From Hyphococcus luteus (GTDB taxonomy: Bacteria; Pseudomonadota; Alphaproteobacteria; Caulobacterales; Parvularculaceae), in assembly GCF_002943565.1 (NCBI RefSeq), contig NZ_PJCH01000006.1:1-64000 (forward strand): a stretch of 64,000 bases of DNA, in the 5' to 3' direction. Below, piece by piece: positions 43,932-53,563 of this stretch. Each line of letters starts with the position of its first letter. Positions within the stretch are counted from its first letter, which is position 1. Below the pieces are notes generated by a model. That model was given only the letters and a program-made list of their open reading frames with translations. It was not told where the DNA came from and did not search any database. Made by a program: the position numbers and the translations under genes.

Positions 43932-44489
43932 TCACCATGCGGGCCGGTAAATTTTTGCCCGTCCTTTCGTAAGCTCCATCAACACGCCCCTGTCGGCGAG
44001 CGTGCGAAGCCGGTTGTTCCATGCCGTTGTGTTCTGAAGCTGCTCTGTGCGCCCGTAAGCGTCCGCAAGCGAACCCGCGTCGGCTTCGCCGCGCTCCGCC
44101 ACCATTTCGAATGTGCGTTGGTGTTTCGGATCGAGATCGCCAAACAGGCGCGGATTGGAAATGACACCGGCGGGATCGCAAGTGCACAGGATCAACGCGT
44201 CCTTGCCAGCTTGGGTGAGGATGGCAAGCTCATCTTCGACGACACTCGGGACGTTCGCCAGCACTGGGTACCAGGTCGAGCGCCGCGCGCGCATGTGGTC
44301 TTTGAGGCCAAACACGCATTCCCGGAGGAAACTCGCTGTCGCCAGCTCGATGCGGCCAAAATTCAAAACGAGCGGCCGCGGAGAATTCGGGGGAGTCGAG
44401 CATTCGCCGAGTATCGACAGAAAGGCATTTCGCCCTTCGATCGCCCCCGAAAGCACGCCTTGGTTCGAGAACTCCCACATATCAATCAT
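43932..44489 (-). CDS. STAS-like (DUF4325-type) protein with winged-helix C-terminus
   Basis: A 185-aa protein, first in the operon. The N-terminal PLVLNFGRIELATASFLRECVFGL resembles STAS/DUF4325 modules ('hhhDFxxhxxxxSFLxE'). The C-terminus (KHQRTFEMVAERGEADAGSLADAYGRTEQLQNTTAWNNRLRTLADRGVLMEL) looks like a winged-helix DNA-binding domain. Such a fusion would couple a partner-switch module to transcription. It is divergent to the AbiE gene pair. Confidence 0.65.
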   Translation of the reverse strand: MIDMWEFSNQGVLSGAIEGRNAFLSILGECSTPPNSPRPLVLNFGRIELATASFLRECVFGLKDHMRARRSTWYPVLANVPSVVEDELAILTQAGKDALILCTCDPAGVISNPRLFGDLDPKHQRTFEMVAERGEADAGSLADAYGRTEQLQNTTAWNNRLRTLADRGVLMELTKGRAKIYRPAW

Positions 44490-44711
44490 TGCACTGCCAT
44501 TCCTTTTTGATGTCAGTGAGATAAAAAATTATGGCGGCAGCGTCAAGCCTCAAACGCTTCAATACTAGATATTGTGGTAAATTTTGCTCATTTCGTCCAT
44601 AACCGGGGGGTTCTTAGCGGCCTAGTTTAGACGACTCCGGACCTGCCTCTACGTCGATCTCACATCAGAAATTTCTTGAAACTTTCATTTTTTGGAAGTA
44701 TCGGGATATTT

Positions 44712-45380
44712 ATGAACAAACTGGTTCAAGCACTGGAAGAGGCTGGCTTCGGGGATCGGCTGATCTCGGAAAAGCAATTGGCGCGCATCGTAGGCGGCGG
44801 CGCTGCTCGGCGCTACGGTCTTGTGAACCGTGCGCTGAAGCAGCGGTCGCTCGTACGGATCAAACGCGGCCTCTATGTGCTCGGCGGAAAGCAAGCGACA
44901 GGATTGCACCCGTTTATCGTGGCTCAAGCGCTCCAACCGGGGAGCTACGTCACGTTTGAATCGGCGCTCTCCTACCACTCCTGGATTCCTGAAGCGGTGT
45001 ACTCAACCGCGAGCGTAACCCCGAAGCCGAAAGCGATTGAGCTCACGACTGATCAGTTCGGTCATTTCAGCTTCCATACCATCGCGGTGGAGCGATACGG
45101 CTTTCTGGAATCCGTCGACCGGATCCAACTCGGCCCATCGGTTGCGCTTGTGGCCCAGCCCTTACGCGCTTTGATGGATCTTGTGGCGTTCAGAAAGGTC
45201 GAATGGCAAGGAATGAGCTGGCTGGAGCAAGGCCTGCGCATCGAGCAAAGCCATCTGCAGGCTTTACGGAAGCCGGACTTTTCGAGACTACGTCACGTCT
45301 ACAAGCACCAGAAGGCACGGAACTTCCTGCAAGCCCTGGAAGCAGACGTGATGGCGCTGAAATCTGCGGGCAAGGTGTGA
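44712..45380 (+). CDS. abiEi: Type IV toxin-antitoxin AbiEi-like antitoxin
   Basis: A 222-aa protein from the ATG at 44712. N-terminal winged helix (GDRLISEKQLARIVGGGAARRYGLVNRALKQRSLVRIKRGLYVL) and a C-terminal AbiEi domain with YVTFESALSYHSWIPE and LMDLVAFRKVEWQG. The antitoxin counters the nucleotidyltransferase toxin and represses its own operon. The next gene is the matching toxin, 13 bases away. Confidence 0.85.
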   Translation: MNKLVQALEEAGFGDRLISEKQLARIVGGGAARRYGLVNRALKQRSLVRIKRGLYVLGGKQATGLHPFIVAQALQPGSYVTFESALSYHSWIPEAVYSTASVTPKPKAIELTTDQFGHFSFHTIAVERYGFLESVDRIQLGPSVALVAQPLRALMDLVAFRKVEWQGMSWLEQGLRIEQSHLQALRKPDFSRLRHVYKHQKARNFLQALEADVMALKSAGKV

Positions 45381-45393
45381 AAAGGCGTGGTGT

Positions 45394-46251
45394 ATGATTG
45401 ACCTGATCCGAGAAAAGCTTCGCGCCTACGGGGCGACCAATCGACTGGAAGAAGAAAACGCGACCAAGGAAATTCTGCAGGAGGTCGCCCTCTACGGTCT
45501 CTGGAAGGCTGACTTTTTCGACAAGGCCGTGTTCCAGGGTGGAACCAGCCTGCGGATATTGCACGGCCTGCCGCGCTTTTCCGAAGACCTAGACTTCATG
45601 CTGCTGGAACCGAACCCAGGCTTTGACTGGTCGCCTTATCTCGCGAATCTGATGGAGACGTTTGAGACGTTTGGCATCAAGCCGGAAGCTAAGCCCAAAG
45701 GCGAAATGGATAAGCGTATAAGGGCGGCCGTTATCAAGGACACGTCGGTAGCAGGCCAGCTAGAGCTGGCGTTTGCTGATCGACACCCCGATAAGAAAAT
45801 CAATATCAAGCTGGAGATTGACGTCGAACCGCCGGCACACTCGGGCGATGCGTGGACATATCTGGACTTCCCGACCGACTATGAAGTGCGCCATCAGGAT
45901 CTGCCTTCTAATTTTGCCCTAAAAATCCACGCATTGTTGTGCCGGGGGTTTTTGAAAGGGCGTGATTGGTACGATTTCTCTTGGTACGTTTCCAAAAGCT
46001 TGACCCCAAATCTGCCGCACCTCCAATCGGCGCTTGTGCAATTCGGTCCCTGGGCCGGGGAGGACGGACTTTCAGTCGACAAAGAATGGCTGGAGCGCGA
46101 ACTGACGAGGGCGATTGAAGCGATAAACTGGAACGATGCGAAGGATGACGTCCGTCGATTCCTGCGGCCGGAAGAACTGAAATCGCTGGAACTGTGGAGC
46201 AGCCGATTTTTTCTCTCCAAGCTCGGTAAGCTGATAGGCAACATTCGTTAG
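45394..46251 (+). CDS. abiEii: AbiEii/AbiGii-type nucleotidyltransferase toxin
   Basis: A 285-aa protein of the DUF1814/AbiEii family. The nucleotidyltransferase signature reads GGTSLRILHGLPRFSEDLDFML, and the later KGRDWYDFSWYVS holds the usual RD...D residues. AbiEii toxins transfer nucleotides and give phage-triggered growth arrest. Pairs with the AbiEi-like gene upstream. Confidence 0.88.
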   Translation: MIDLIREKLRAYGATNRLEEENATKEILQEVALYGLWKADFFDKAVFQGGTSLRILHGLPRFSEDLDFMLLEPNPGFDWSPYLANLMETFETFGIKPEAKPKGEMDKRIRAAVIKDTSVAGQLELAFADRHPDKKINIKLEIDVEPPAHSGDAWTYLDFPTDYEVRHQDLPSNFALKIHALLCRGFLKGRDWYDFSWYVSKSLTPNLPHLQSALVQFGPWAGEDGLSVDKEWLERELTRAIEAINWNDAKDDVRRFLRPEELKSLELWSSRFFLSKLGKLIGNIR

Positions 46252-46800
46252 AATTGCTGCGAGAACCGTAGTAGCGGCGTCTTAAACCTTGCTGGGTCGG
46301 CGACGCCGATATTCCGGACCTTGACGACGCGAAATATTCGTAGCGAGGCCTATAAAAAGGCGAATCGCGTAGACGTTGCTGCTTCGAGAACGGGCGCTCC
46401 AGAAATCCGCTAATGCGGCCGATTTTTTGCTACACATTTTGCTACACATTCCGCTACACACTCAAAGATTTTTTTCTTTATTTTCAATTGGTTGTGCGCT
46501 CCGAGTTTAACGGAGCGCGGACTCTCTCTCCGCCACCCCATCACCCATTAATATATTGAAAATATTGAATATTTTTCAATTCTCATTGGTGTGGCGGAGC
46601 ATTTTCGCTAAATTTGCTACACAAAATGGATTTCGACCCATCAGTTTTCGGATGCTACTGGCGGACTTCTAGTCCGTCAGTCATGCCGGCGGTCCAGAGA
46701 AACAGGGCAGTCTTACCATTACTAGGGTGTGAACCCAATTTAGCAGGCTGATTATTTGTGCAAAGCGTGATTCAGGAATTCCCGAAAGGGAGTCGGGTAT
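46252..46800. other. AT-rich junction with short tandem repeats and nested inverted repeats
   Basis: About 550 bases with no gene. GCTACACA occurs at 46429, 46441 and 46453 with an exact 12-base period, and once more at 46616. A hairpin with arms GCGCTCCG and CGGAGCGC covers 46496-46518. CTCCGCCACCCC (46528-46539) and GGTGTGGCGGAG (46588-46599) are inverted to each other and enclose an AT palindrome. Integrase-type arm sites or a remnant attachment site are plausible. The adjacent IS5 relic supports a scar between integrated elements. Confidence 0.55.
46429..46623 (+). repeat. GCTACACA repeats and nested inverted repeat
   Basis: Four copies of GCTACACA: three at 12-base period and one about 160 bases on. 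Between them lie the hairpin at 46496-46518 and the 12-base inverted arms at 46528-46539 and 46588-46599 (11 of 12 paired), which enclose the AT-rich palindrome TTGAA...TTCAA at 46556-46579. Confidence 0.6.
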
Positions 46801-47183
46801 GGCGCGTTTTGATTCGTCGGATGAAGAATGGACGGTAGTCGAACCGCTTTTGCCGGAACAGAGCAGCGGTCCGCAGCGCAAAACGGTCGCGAGACCTTGA
46901 ACGACATCTTCTATATTCTGCGCACCGACGCGCCATGCCGGGATTTGCCGGCGCGCTATGGTCCTCGAACGACGGTTTATAATCGTTATGTGCGATGGGA
47001 CGAACGCGGCGTCTGGAACGGCATTTTCGATGCGCTTGCAGAAGAATGCGAAGACAGCCTGGTCTTCATCGATGCTTCGATTATCAAAGCCCACCGAACC
47101 GTCAGCGACTCAAAACGGGGAACTGGCGGAAGGTATTAGACGCTCACGCGGTGATCGCACAAGTAAAATTCATACGCCGTAGA
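46801..47183 (+). pseudogene. IS5-family transposase relic
   Basis: Pieces of one IS5/IS427-type transposase in different frames. The first (46801 on) reads MARFDSSDEEWTVVEPLLPEQ. After a frame change near 46895 it continues LNDIFYILRTDAPCRDLPARYGP, YNRYVRWDERGVWNGIFDAL and LVFIDASIIKAHRTVS. A second change near 47115 gives GELAEG and TSKIHT before homology ends near 47180, so the catalytic end is missing. Nonfunctional. Confidence 0.8.
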
Positions 47184-47484
47184 CACAATAGCCCCCCTTG
47201 AGGCTCGAAATCACCGGCGGACATATTTCACGACAGCTAGGTCATGTCCGCTTTTCTCGACTGAAGCAAGCCGCCGCTCGCCCAGCTTGGGTGACCCACA
47301 CTCGAAAATCTGGCGCTCAATAGTGTAGAAAGAAACTCCCCCGCCAATTGCGTTTTGGGCTGGCAAGTTTCAGCATTACTCGCGCAAATCCAGAGGCAGC
47401 ACCGTCGGTCACTAAGGGAGCTTGGCGGCATTTTCAGTGTTGTCTTATTATAAGAAACCCTAGCATAGTCATCATTGGAACACG
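47184..47484. other. Intergenic region before the IclR gene
   Basis: About 300 bases. A short palindrome-like CTTATTATAAG lies near 47445-47455 just ahead of the IclR start and may be its operator. No gene is seen. Otherwise AT-rich scar between the IS relic and the catabolic cluster. Confidence 0.35.
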
Positions 47485-48252
47485 ATGTTTGAACACAAAG
47501 GCTCTGTCTCCCGTTCAATGGCGATCCTGAAACTTCTGGCGCGTCATCAAAGCGGCATGAAGCTGAAAGACATCGCCTCGGAACTCTCGCTTCCTTCGAG
47601 TTCAGTACATCGTCTCTTGCAGACTCTCGTTCAGTCAGGTCTGGCCGAACGCGGCGAACAACAAATCTACAGAGCCGGTCCGGACCTCTATCACATCGCC
47701 TGGATTATACGCTCACGATTCGATCTGGTGACTTTGAGCCGGCCATTCCTCGAGCGTTTATGGCGCGCTTATGACGAAACAGCCGTATTGGCCGCTTATA
47801 ACCGCGCGCACCGTACTGCAACGATAATAGATACAATCCTGACATCGCATCCCCTTCGCCACGCGATGGAAGTCGGTATGGAGCTGGAACTGCCCTGGGG
47901 CTCTATCGGGAAAAGCATCCTCGCCTACCTTTCCGATGACGATATTCGCATTGTCCTCGCTAACGCATCCGTCGGTCCGCTAAGCGGCCAGCCTTTGCCT
48001 GCGAATGATGTGATCCTGGAAGAGCTCGAAGACATCCGGCGTGATAAATGCGCTGTCTATTCAGATTCCAATAATGATGTCGCCGGCGTTTCGGCGCCCG
48101 TCTTTTTGCCGAACAGAGAAATCGTCGGATGTATCGGCCTAACCATGCCGGCGGTTCGGCGGGCCCGGCACGACCTGGATAATATGTCTGCTGCGGTGCG
48201 CGAATCGGCCATCGAGCTGACAAAACTCATCGAATTTTCAACCACCTCCTGA
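47485..48252 (+). CDS. IclR-family transcriptional regulator
   Basis: A 255-aa protein. N-terminal winged helix (SVSRSMAILKLLARHQSGMKLKDIASELSLPSSSVHRLLQTLVQSGLAER) followed by the IclR effector-binding domain (ELPWGSIGKSILAYLSDDDIR, GVSAPVFLPNREIVGCIGLTMP). It lies at the head of the catabolic cluster, with palindromes between it and the TonB receptor gene, so it is the likely controller of the whole set. Confidence 0.92.
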   Translation: MFEHKGSVSRSMAILKLLARHQSGMKLKDIASELSLPSSSVHRLLQTLVQSGLAERGEQQIYRAGPDLYHIAWIIRSRFDLVTLSRPFLERLWRAYDETAVLAAYNRAHRTATIIDTILTSHPLRHAMEVGMELELPWGSIGKSILAYLSDDDIRIVLANASVGPLSGQPLPANDVILEELEDIRRDKCAVYSDSNNDVAGVSAPVFLPNREIVGCIGLTMPAVRRARHDLDNMSAAVRESAIELTKLIEFSTTS

Positions 48253-48270
48253 GCCTAACCCACTGGCTGA

Positions 48271-48306
48271 AATTCCGTATAGTGGAATTGTTTATCCCGC
48301 TATACG
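48271..48306. promoter_or_regulatory. IclR-type palindromic operator
   Basis: AATTCC (48271-48276) and GGAATT (48284-48289) form a perfect 6-base inverted repeat around GTATAGT. A second, overlapping pair is CGTATAG (48276-48282) and CTATACG (48300-48306). It lies between the IclR stop and the receptor start (48401), where an operator would be expected. Confidence 0.55.
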
Positions 48307-48400
48307 AACTTTCTTGATTTGTTGACTTCTCAACATATGATGGCCTCAACCGTCCAAAAGAGACGCTCAAAACTGTTAATCAGCAGCCAGGGGAAACGCC

Positions 48401-50890
48401 GTGAACACTATTGCATTCAAAAAGAGGGTCTCATCCGCCGCATCGCTGCTGGCGCTGACGGCCGGATTCAGCTTTGCCAGTCAAGCATCGCTCGCCCAAG
48501 ATGAGGCCGCGGAGAGTTCTGGCCGGGACACCATTATCGTCACAGCCCAGTTCCGCGAACAAAACCTTCAGGATACGCCGCTCGCAATCACCGCTCTTAA
48601 CGCCGACATGATTGACGCGCGTGGGTATACGGATCTGTCCGATGTCGGACAGACTGCGCCGAACGTGACCTTGCGGCCCGCCGCAGCCCCTTACGGGCCG
48701 GCGGTTGTCGCTTATATCCGCGGCGTCGGACAGCGCGATTCGACATTCGCCCTTGAACCGGGCGTCGGCATTTATATCGACGACGTTTATTTCCCGACTC
48801 TGCATGGATCGCTCATTGAACTGATTGACCTCGACCGCGTCGAGATCCTGCGCGGGCCGCAGGGCACGCTTGCCGGTCAGAACTCGATCGGCGGCGCCAT
48901 CCGGCTTTATTCGAAAAAACCGGCAGGCGAAGGACAAGGTTTCGCGCAGCTGACATATGGAAGCTATAACCGGCTCGAACTGCGCGCCGCACAGGACTTT
49001 TCAATCATCGAAGACGAGCTGTTTGTGCGCTTCTCAGGCACGGGCGCACGCAGCGATGGGTTCATCAAGCGCTACGATTACGCCTGCACCCATCCGGGCT
49101 CGAACATTCCGAGCGTGTTGACCACGGCCGACGATTGCCAGATCGGCACAGAAGGCGGCAAGAGCTATCTTGCTGGCCGCGTCGCCGTGCGCTGGGAGCC
49201 AACGGACCGGATTTCCGCCGACATCGTCGCCGACATCACCGAAGACGACAGCGAGGTGGGCCCCTCGACCCTGCTGTTTGTCGGCCAGGGGTCGGATCCA
49301 GGAACCATTGTCGCGGGATCGGGCGGCGCGCCCGCCTATTTCCTGAACGGAGAACCGTATGGCACGGCCATGGGGTCGCCCTATATCGCATATTCTCCAT
49401 ACGGAAATTTCGCCCTCGATCCGTTCAGCGACAGCCCCTATATCAGCTATGAGAACTATACCGATGTCGATCCGCGCGACGGCAGCGCTCCATGGCAGGC
49501 GCCGCTTCAGGCCTCGAATGACAGCTGGGGCATTTCAGCCAACATCCAGGTGGATCTCACGGACTGGCTGAACGTCATTTCGATCACGGGTTATCGCGAA
49601 TATGACGGCACCTATTCTTCCGGCGACGGCTCGCCCTTCACGCCGACGGCCGTGTCGAACCGCGTCTTCAACGAGCAGTTCAGCCAGGAGATCCGGTTCA
49701 ACGCCAATTTCAACGATGTCTTGAATTTGACGGTCGGCGGCTTTTATTTCGACAAGGAAAGCCGCAACGCCTCGCGCGTCACCCTGGTGCCGTTCAACTT
49801 TACCGAAGTGAACGTCATTCCGGCGAAAACAAAGGCGGTCTTCGCAAACGCCGATCTCGCGGTCACGGACAGGCTGAACATTATCGGCGGCATCCGTTAT
49901 ACAGATCAGGAAAAGACTTTCGAATATGGCCGTTTCGGGATTCTCGGCTCCGACGCCGCCTTAAACGGCTCGGCGAACCCGATCCTGATGACGCCGGGCG
50001 CAGACGGCGCAGTGCCCTGGCAATTGGCGGGGATCAATGATCTTGTCGGCGAATTCAAAGGCGACCGTGTGGATTACCGCGCTGTCGTTCAGTATCGCTG
50101 GATTGACGGGCTGATGACTTACGCCCAGTTCTCGACAGGATTTAAGGGCGGCGGCATTAATCCGCGTCCATTCTTCCCGGCGCAGGCCCTGCCGCATGAT
50201 CCGGAAACGCTGAACGCCTATGAAATCGGCTTCAAGTCGAGTTTCATGGACAATCGCGTCACCCTGAATGCGGCCGGCTTCGTCAACAAATATGACGATA
50301 TTCTCGTCACCACCGCTTTCTGTCCGCTCCCCGGCGCGCCGCCGTCGCCTTGCGCCCTGCCCTTGAATGCGGGCGAGGCGACGGTGAAAGGCTTTGAAGC
50401 CGAACTCGCCCTGCGCCCCGTGGACGGGCTGATGATCGACGCATCGCTCGCCCATCTCGACTTTGAATATGATTCCATTTCCGACGCCGCCGCGAATTCC
50501 GGCATCGGACTGGAAGACAACGGTCAGTATATCCAGGACATTCAGTGGAGCATCGGCGCACAGTACGAGTTTTTCGTCGCCGGGTTCGGCACCCTCACGC
50601 CGCGCGTCGATGTCAACTTCGAAGATGACTATCACCGCAACGCCAACAATGTGGATGCGGCCACAGGCGCAGAGGATATTTTCGGCCACATTGGCTCGCG
50701 CACGCTCGTGAATGCGCGCCTGACCTATACGGATCCGAGCGAAGCCTGGCGCATCTCGCTCGAAGCCAAAAACCTGACCGACGAGCTCTACTACACGGAT
50801 ATTTTCGACAACCGGGGCTCGACCAACTCAATTCAGGGGCGTCCCGGCATGCCGCGCACATTCGCCGTGACACTGCGCCGTAATTTCTAG
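48401..50890 (+). CDS. TonB-dependent receptor of the catabolic cluster
   Basis: An 829-aa outer-membrane receptor. A signal peptide (ending near QASLAQDEA) is followed by a TonB-box-like DTIIVTAQ, the plug domain (NLQDTPLAITALNADMIDARG) and a beta-barrel ending VTLRRNF. No STN domain, so it is a pure transporter. It probably brings in the cluster substrate. Confidence 0.92.
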   Translation: MNTIAFKKRVSSAASLLALTAGFSFASQASLAQDEAAESSGRDTIIVTAQFREQNLQDTPLAITALNADMIDARGYTDLSDVGQTAPNVTLRPAAAPYGPAVVAYIRGVGQRDSTFALEPGVGIYIDDVYFPTLHGSLIELIDLDRVEILRGPQGTLAGQNSIGGAIRLYSKKPAGEGQGFAQLTYGSYNRLELRAAQDFSIIEDELFVRFSGTGARSDGFIKRYDYACTHPGSNIPSVLTTADDCQIGTEGGKSYLAGRVAVRWEPTDRISADIVADITEDDSEVGPSTLLFVGQGSDPGTIVAGSGGAPAYFLNGEPYGTAMGSPYIAYSPYGNFALDPFSDSPYISYENYTDVDPRDGSAPWQAPLQASNDSWGISANIQVDLTDWLNVISITGYREYDGTYSSGDGSPFTPTAVSNRVFNEQFSQEIRFNANFNDVLNLTVGGFYFDKESRNASRVTLVPFNFTEVNVIPAKTKAVFANADLAVTDRLNIIGGIRYTDQEKTFEYGRFGILGSDAALNGSANPILMTPGADGAVPWQLAGINDLVGEFKGDRVDYRAVVQYRWIDGLMTYAQFSTGFKGGGINPRPFFPAQALPHDPETLNAYEIGFKSSFMDNRVTLNAAGFVNKYDDILVTTAFCPLPGAPPSPCALPLNAGEATVKGFEAELALRPVDGLMIDASLAHLDFEYDSISDAAANSGIGLEDNGQYIQDIQWSIGAQYEFFVAGFGTLTPRVDVNFEDDYHRNANNVDAATGAEDIFGHIGSRTLVNARLTYTDPSEAWRISLEAKNLTDELYYTDIFDNRGSTNSIQGRPGMPRTFAVTLRRNF

Positions 50891-50965
50891 ACGCGCCTGA
50901 ACGCCGGAGGCGGGCGCCCTTCCCGCTCGTCTCCGGCGCGACTCCGAAAAACCAAGGAGAAAGAA

Positions 50966-51928
50966 TTGTCCGTCACCGCAAGCACCTATGGGACATCAAT
51001 GAGCACCGACGACCGAACCATTGTTGCAGGACTGCCTATCCCTGAGTTCAAGCATATCGGCGTCGAACCGATCAGCGGCGCTTGCGGCGCAGAGATTTCG
51101 GGAGTCGATCTTCGCAATCCGCTCCCGCCCGAAACGCTCGAGGAGATTTTGCTGGCCTTCGAGCATTTCCTTGTCATCGTCTTCCGGGATCAGGACCTGA
51201 CGCCCGAACAGCATAAGGCCTTCTCCCTTCATTTCGGCGAAATCACCGAAATACCGCAGGCGCCGACTTATGACGGCCATCGCGACATGCAAGAGGTTCG
51301 CAGAGAAGCCGACGAGCCGGAAAACGTCGTTCCGTCATTCGAGAATTTTCACACCGACAGCCCGTTTCTGCTGCGCCCGCCGCTCGGCATCGTCATGCGC
51401 GCCCTCGCCGTTCCGAAATTCGGCGGCGATACAGCGTTCTCGAACGCCTATCTGGTCTATGAAAACCTTTCCGACGGCATGAAGGAACTGGTTGACGGGC
51501 TGCAGATCGTCTATTCGGGAAAGCATATATGGGCCAATAACGAAAAGCTTCCGCCGGAAAAGCGGCTTCGCCTGCGCGAGTCGCATGACTTTCAGGAAGA
51601 CGAACTTGAAAATATTCATCCCGCCGTGCGCGTTCACCCGCGCACGGGTCGAAAAGCCCTCTTCGCCAATACGGCCTATTTCCAGCGGTTTGTCGGCTGG
51701 AGCGAGGAAGAAAGCCGGGCTTTGCTCAACTACCTGCAAAGCCTCGCGCAACGGCTTCATTATCATTGCCGTGTCCGGTGGAAGAAAGACACGCTGATTG
51801 TCTGGGACAACCGTTTCCTATTGCATCGCGGCGTCCATGACTTCAAATATGAGCGGCGCCATCTCATTCGCACGACATTAAAGGGTGAGCGTCCTCTCGG
51901 TCCTTCCGATTTTCCGCCGGCAAAGTAA
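50966..51928 (+). CDS. TauD/TfdA-family Fe(II)/2-oxoglutarate dioxygenase
   Basis: A 320-aa protein. The iron triad is H-x-D in NFHTDSPFLLRPP and the distal His in FLLHRGVHDF; the Arg in RRHLIRTTLKGER likely binds 2-oxoglutarate. The TTG start at 50966 has AAGGAG seven bases upstream and is better placed than the ATG at 50999. TauD relatives hydroxylate sulfonates, herbicide ethers and related compounds. Followed by the ThDP gene after 6 bases. Confidence 0.85.
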   Translation: MSVTASTYGTSMSTDDRTIVAGLPIPEFKHIGVEPISGACGAEISGVDLRNPLPPETLEEILLAFEHFLVIVFRDQDLTPEQHKAFSLHFGEITEIPQAPTYDGHRDMQEVRREADEPENVVPSFENFHTDSPFLLRPPLGIVMRALAVPKFGGDTAFSNAYLVYENLSDGMKELVDGLQIVYSGKHIWANNEKLPPEKRLRLRESHDFQEDELENIHPAVRVHPRTGRKALFANTAYFQRFVGWSEEESRALLNYLQSLAQRLHYHCRVRWKKDTLIVWDNRFLLHRGVHDFKYERRHLIRTTLKGERPLGPSDFPPAK

Positions 51929-51934
51929 TTCACG

Positions 51935-53563
51935 ATGAAAATGAGCGCCGCAATTGCGCAAATCCTCAAGCGCGAGGGCGTGGACGTTATCTTCGGCTAT
52001 CCGCGCAATGCGGTCCTTGAAGAAGCGGCCAGCGCAGGGATCAGACCTGTCATCGTCCGCCAGGAACGCACCGGCCTCCACATGGCGGATGCGCTCTCGC
52101 GACTGACGCGCGGCAAACGCATGGGAGTTTTCGCCATGCAGCACGGCCCCGGAACGGAAAACGCCTATGGGGGCGTTGCGCAAGCCTATTCTGAATCAGT
52201 ACCGGTGCTGGTCCTGCCGCAAGGCTATGCGCGCCGCCTCGCCTATGTGCCGGACAATTACAACGCCTCTCTTTCCATGCGCGATGTGACGAAACACGCA
52301 GAGCCCATCACGGACGCCGCAGAAATTGAGAACGTCATGCGGCGCGCTTTTACACAGTTGCGCAATGGCCGGCTGCGGCCCGTCCTCGTTGAGATGCCTT
52401 CGGACTTGCTCAATGCGCAAACCGCCGAGCCCGTCGGATACCGTCCTGTTCCAAGGACACGCTCCGGGCCCGATCCCGACGCCGTGCGTGAAGCTGCGCG
52501 AACCCTCGTCGGCGCCGAACGCCCCGTCATCTATGCCGGACAAGGCGTTCACTGGGCGGAAGCGTATGACGAATTACAGGCGCTCGCCGAACTCCTGGCT
52601 GCGCCCGTGAGCACCAGCCTTGAAGGCAAAAGCGCATTTAACGAGCGCCACCCCCTTGCGCTTGGGGCGGGCGGCGCGGCGACGCCGGGGCAATTGCGCC
52701 GATTTCTGGATGATGCAGACGTGATTTTAGGGATCGGATGCAGCTTTTCCGAAACGGCGTTCGGCGTGAGAATGCCGGAAGGCAAACGCGTCATTCACGC
52801 AACCCTCGACGCAGCCGACTTGAACAAATCCGTCATTTGCGAGTTGGCGCTGACCGGGGACGCCAAGTTGACACTCGCCATGCTGCGCGACGCCTGCGCC
52901 GGACTGATTGAAGGCAAGCGCGAGATATCGCGTACGGCTGAAAAAATCGCGGCGGTCGAGAAAGAATGGATGCGTGACTGGCTTCCACTTCTTACCTCAG
53001 ACGAGACGCCGTTGTCGCCTTACCGCGTGCTGTGGGATCTGCAGAGCGCCGTCGATGTCGGCGAGACGATCATTACGCATGATGCGGGCAGTCCGCGCGA
53101 CCAGCTTTCTCCTTTCTGGAAAACGACAAAGCCGATGACCTATATCGGTTGGGGCAAGTCCACCCAACTTGGCTATGGCCTGGGCCTTGCCATGGGCGCA
53201 AAGATCGCCTGTCCCGACAAATTGTGCGTCAATGTCTGGGGCGACGCCGCCATCGGATTTACAGGCATGGATTTTGAGACCGCCGTACGCGAAAAGCTGC
53301 CGATCCTTTCCATCTTGCTCAACAACAGCGCCATGGCGATCGAACTGGATCAGATGCCGGTTGCAACTGAAAGATTCCGTTCAACGGATATATCAGGCGA
53401 TTACGCCGCTTTCGCCCGCGCCCTTGGCGGTTATGGGGAACGGGTGAGCGAGCCGGAGGAGATAAAACCGGCCATCGCACGCGCGATCGCCGCCATTGAA
53501 AACGGGCAACCGGCGCTTCTTGAATTCATCACCTGCAAAGAAACGAGAGCCTCAAGGCTATGA
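51935..53563 (+). CDS. Thiamine-diphosphate-dependent enzyme (acetolactate-synthase-like)
   Basis: A 542-aa protein. The catalytic Glu44 lies in RQERTGLHMADA, the middle domain carries the GxGxx-type loop, and the C-terminal ThDP motif reads GDAAIGFTGMDFETAV with NNSAMAIELD (residues 436 on). The family includes acetolactate synthases, oxalyl-CoA and benzoylformate decarboxylases; the exact reaction cannot be set. Its stop overlaps the MFS start as ATGA. Confidence 0.88.
   Translation: MKMSAAIAQILKREGVDVIFGYPRNAVLEEAASAGIRPVIVRQERTGLHMADALSRLTRGKRMGVFAMQHGPGTENAYGGVAQAYSESVPVLVLPQGYARRLAYVPDNYNASLSMRDVTKHAEPITDAAEIENVMRRAFTQLRNGRLRPVLVEMPSDLLNAQTAEPVGYRPVPRTRSGPDPDAVREAARTLVGAERPVIYAGQGVHWAEAYDELQALAELLAAPVSTSLEGKSAFNERHPLALGAGGAATPGQLRRFLDDADVILGIGCSFSETAFGVRMPEGKRVIHATLDAADLNKSVICELALTGDAKLTLAMLRDACAGLIEGKREISRTAEKIAAVEKEWMRDWLPLLTSDETPLSPYRVLWDLQSAVDVGETIITHDAGSPRDQLSPFWKTTKPMTYIGWGKSTQLGYGLGLAMGAKIACPDKLCVNVWGDAAIGFTGMDFETAVREKLPILSILLNNSAMAIELDQMPVATERFRSTDISGDYAAFARALGGYGERVSEPEEIKPAIARAIAAIENGQPALLEFITCKETRASRL

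Noticed and set aside
46429-46460. GCTACACA at 12-base spacing considered as CRISPR or replication iterons
   Set aside because: Repeats are only 8 bases and there is no rep gene, cas gene or spacer structure.
46520-46536. CTCTCTCTCCGCCACC resembling a tRNA 3-prime end (attachment core)
   Set aside because: No T-loop sequence (TTCGA) precedes it and no tRNA fold can be drawn; possible att remnant only.
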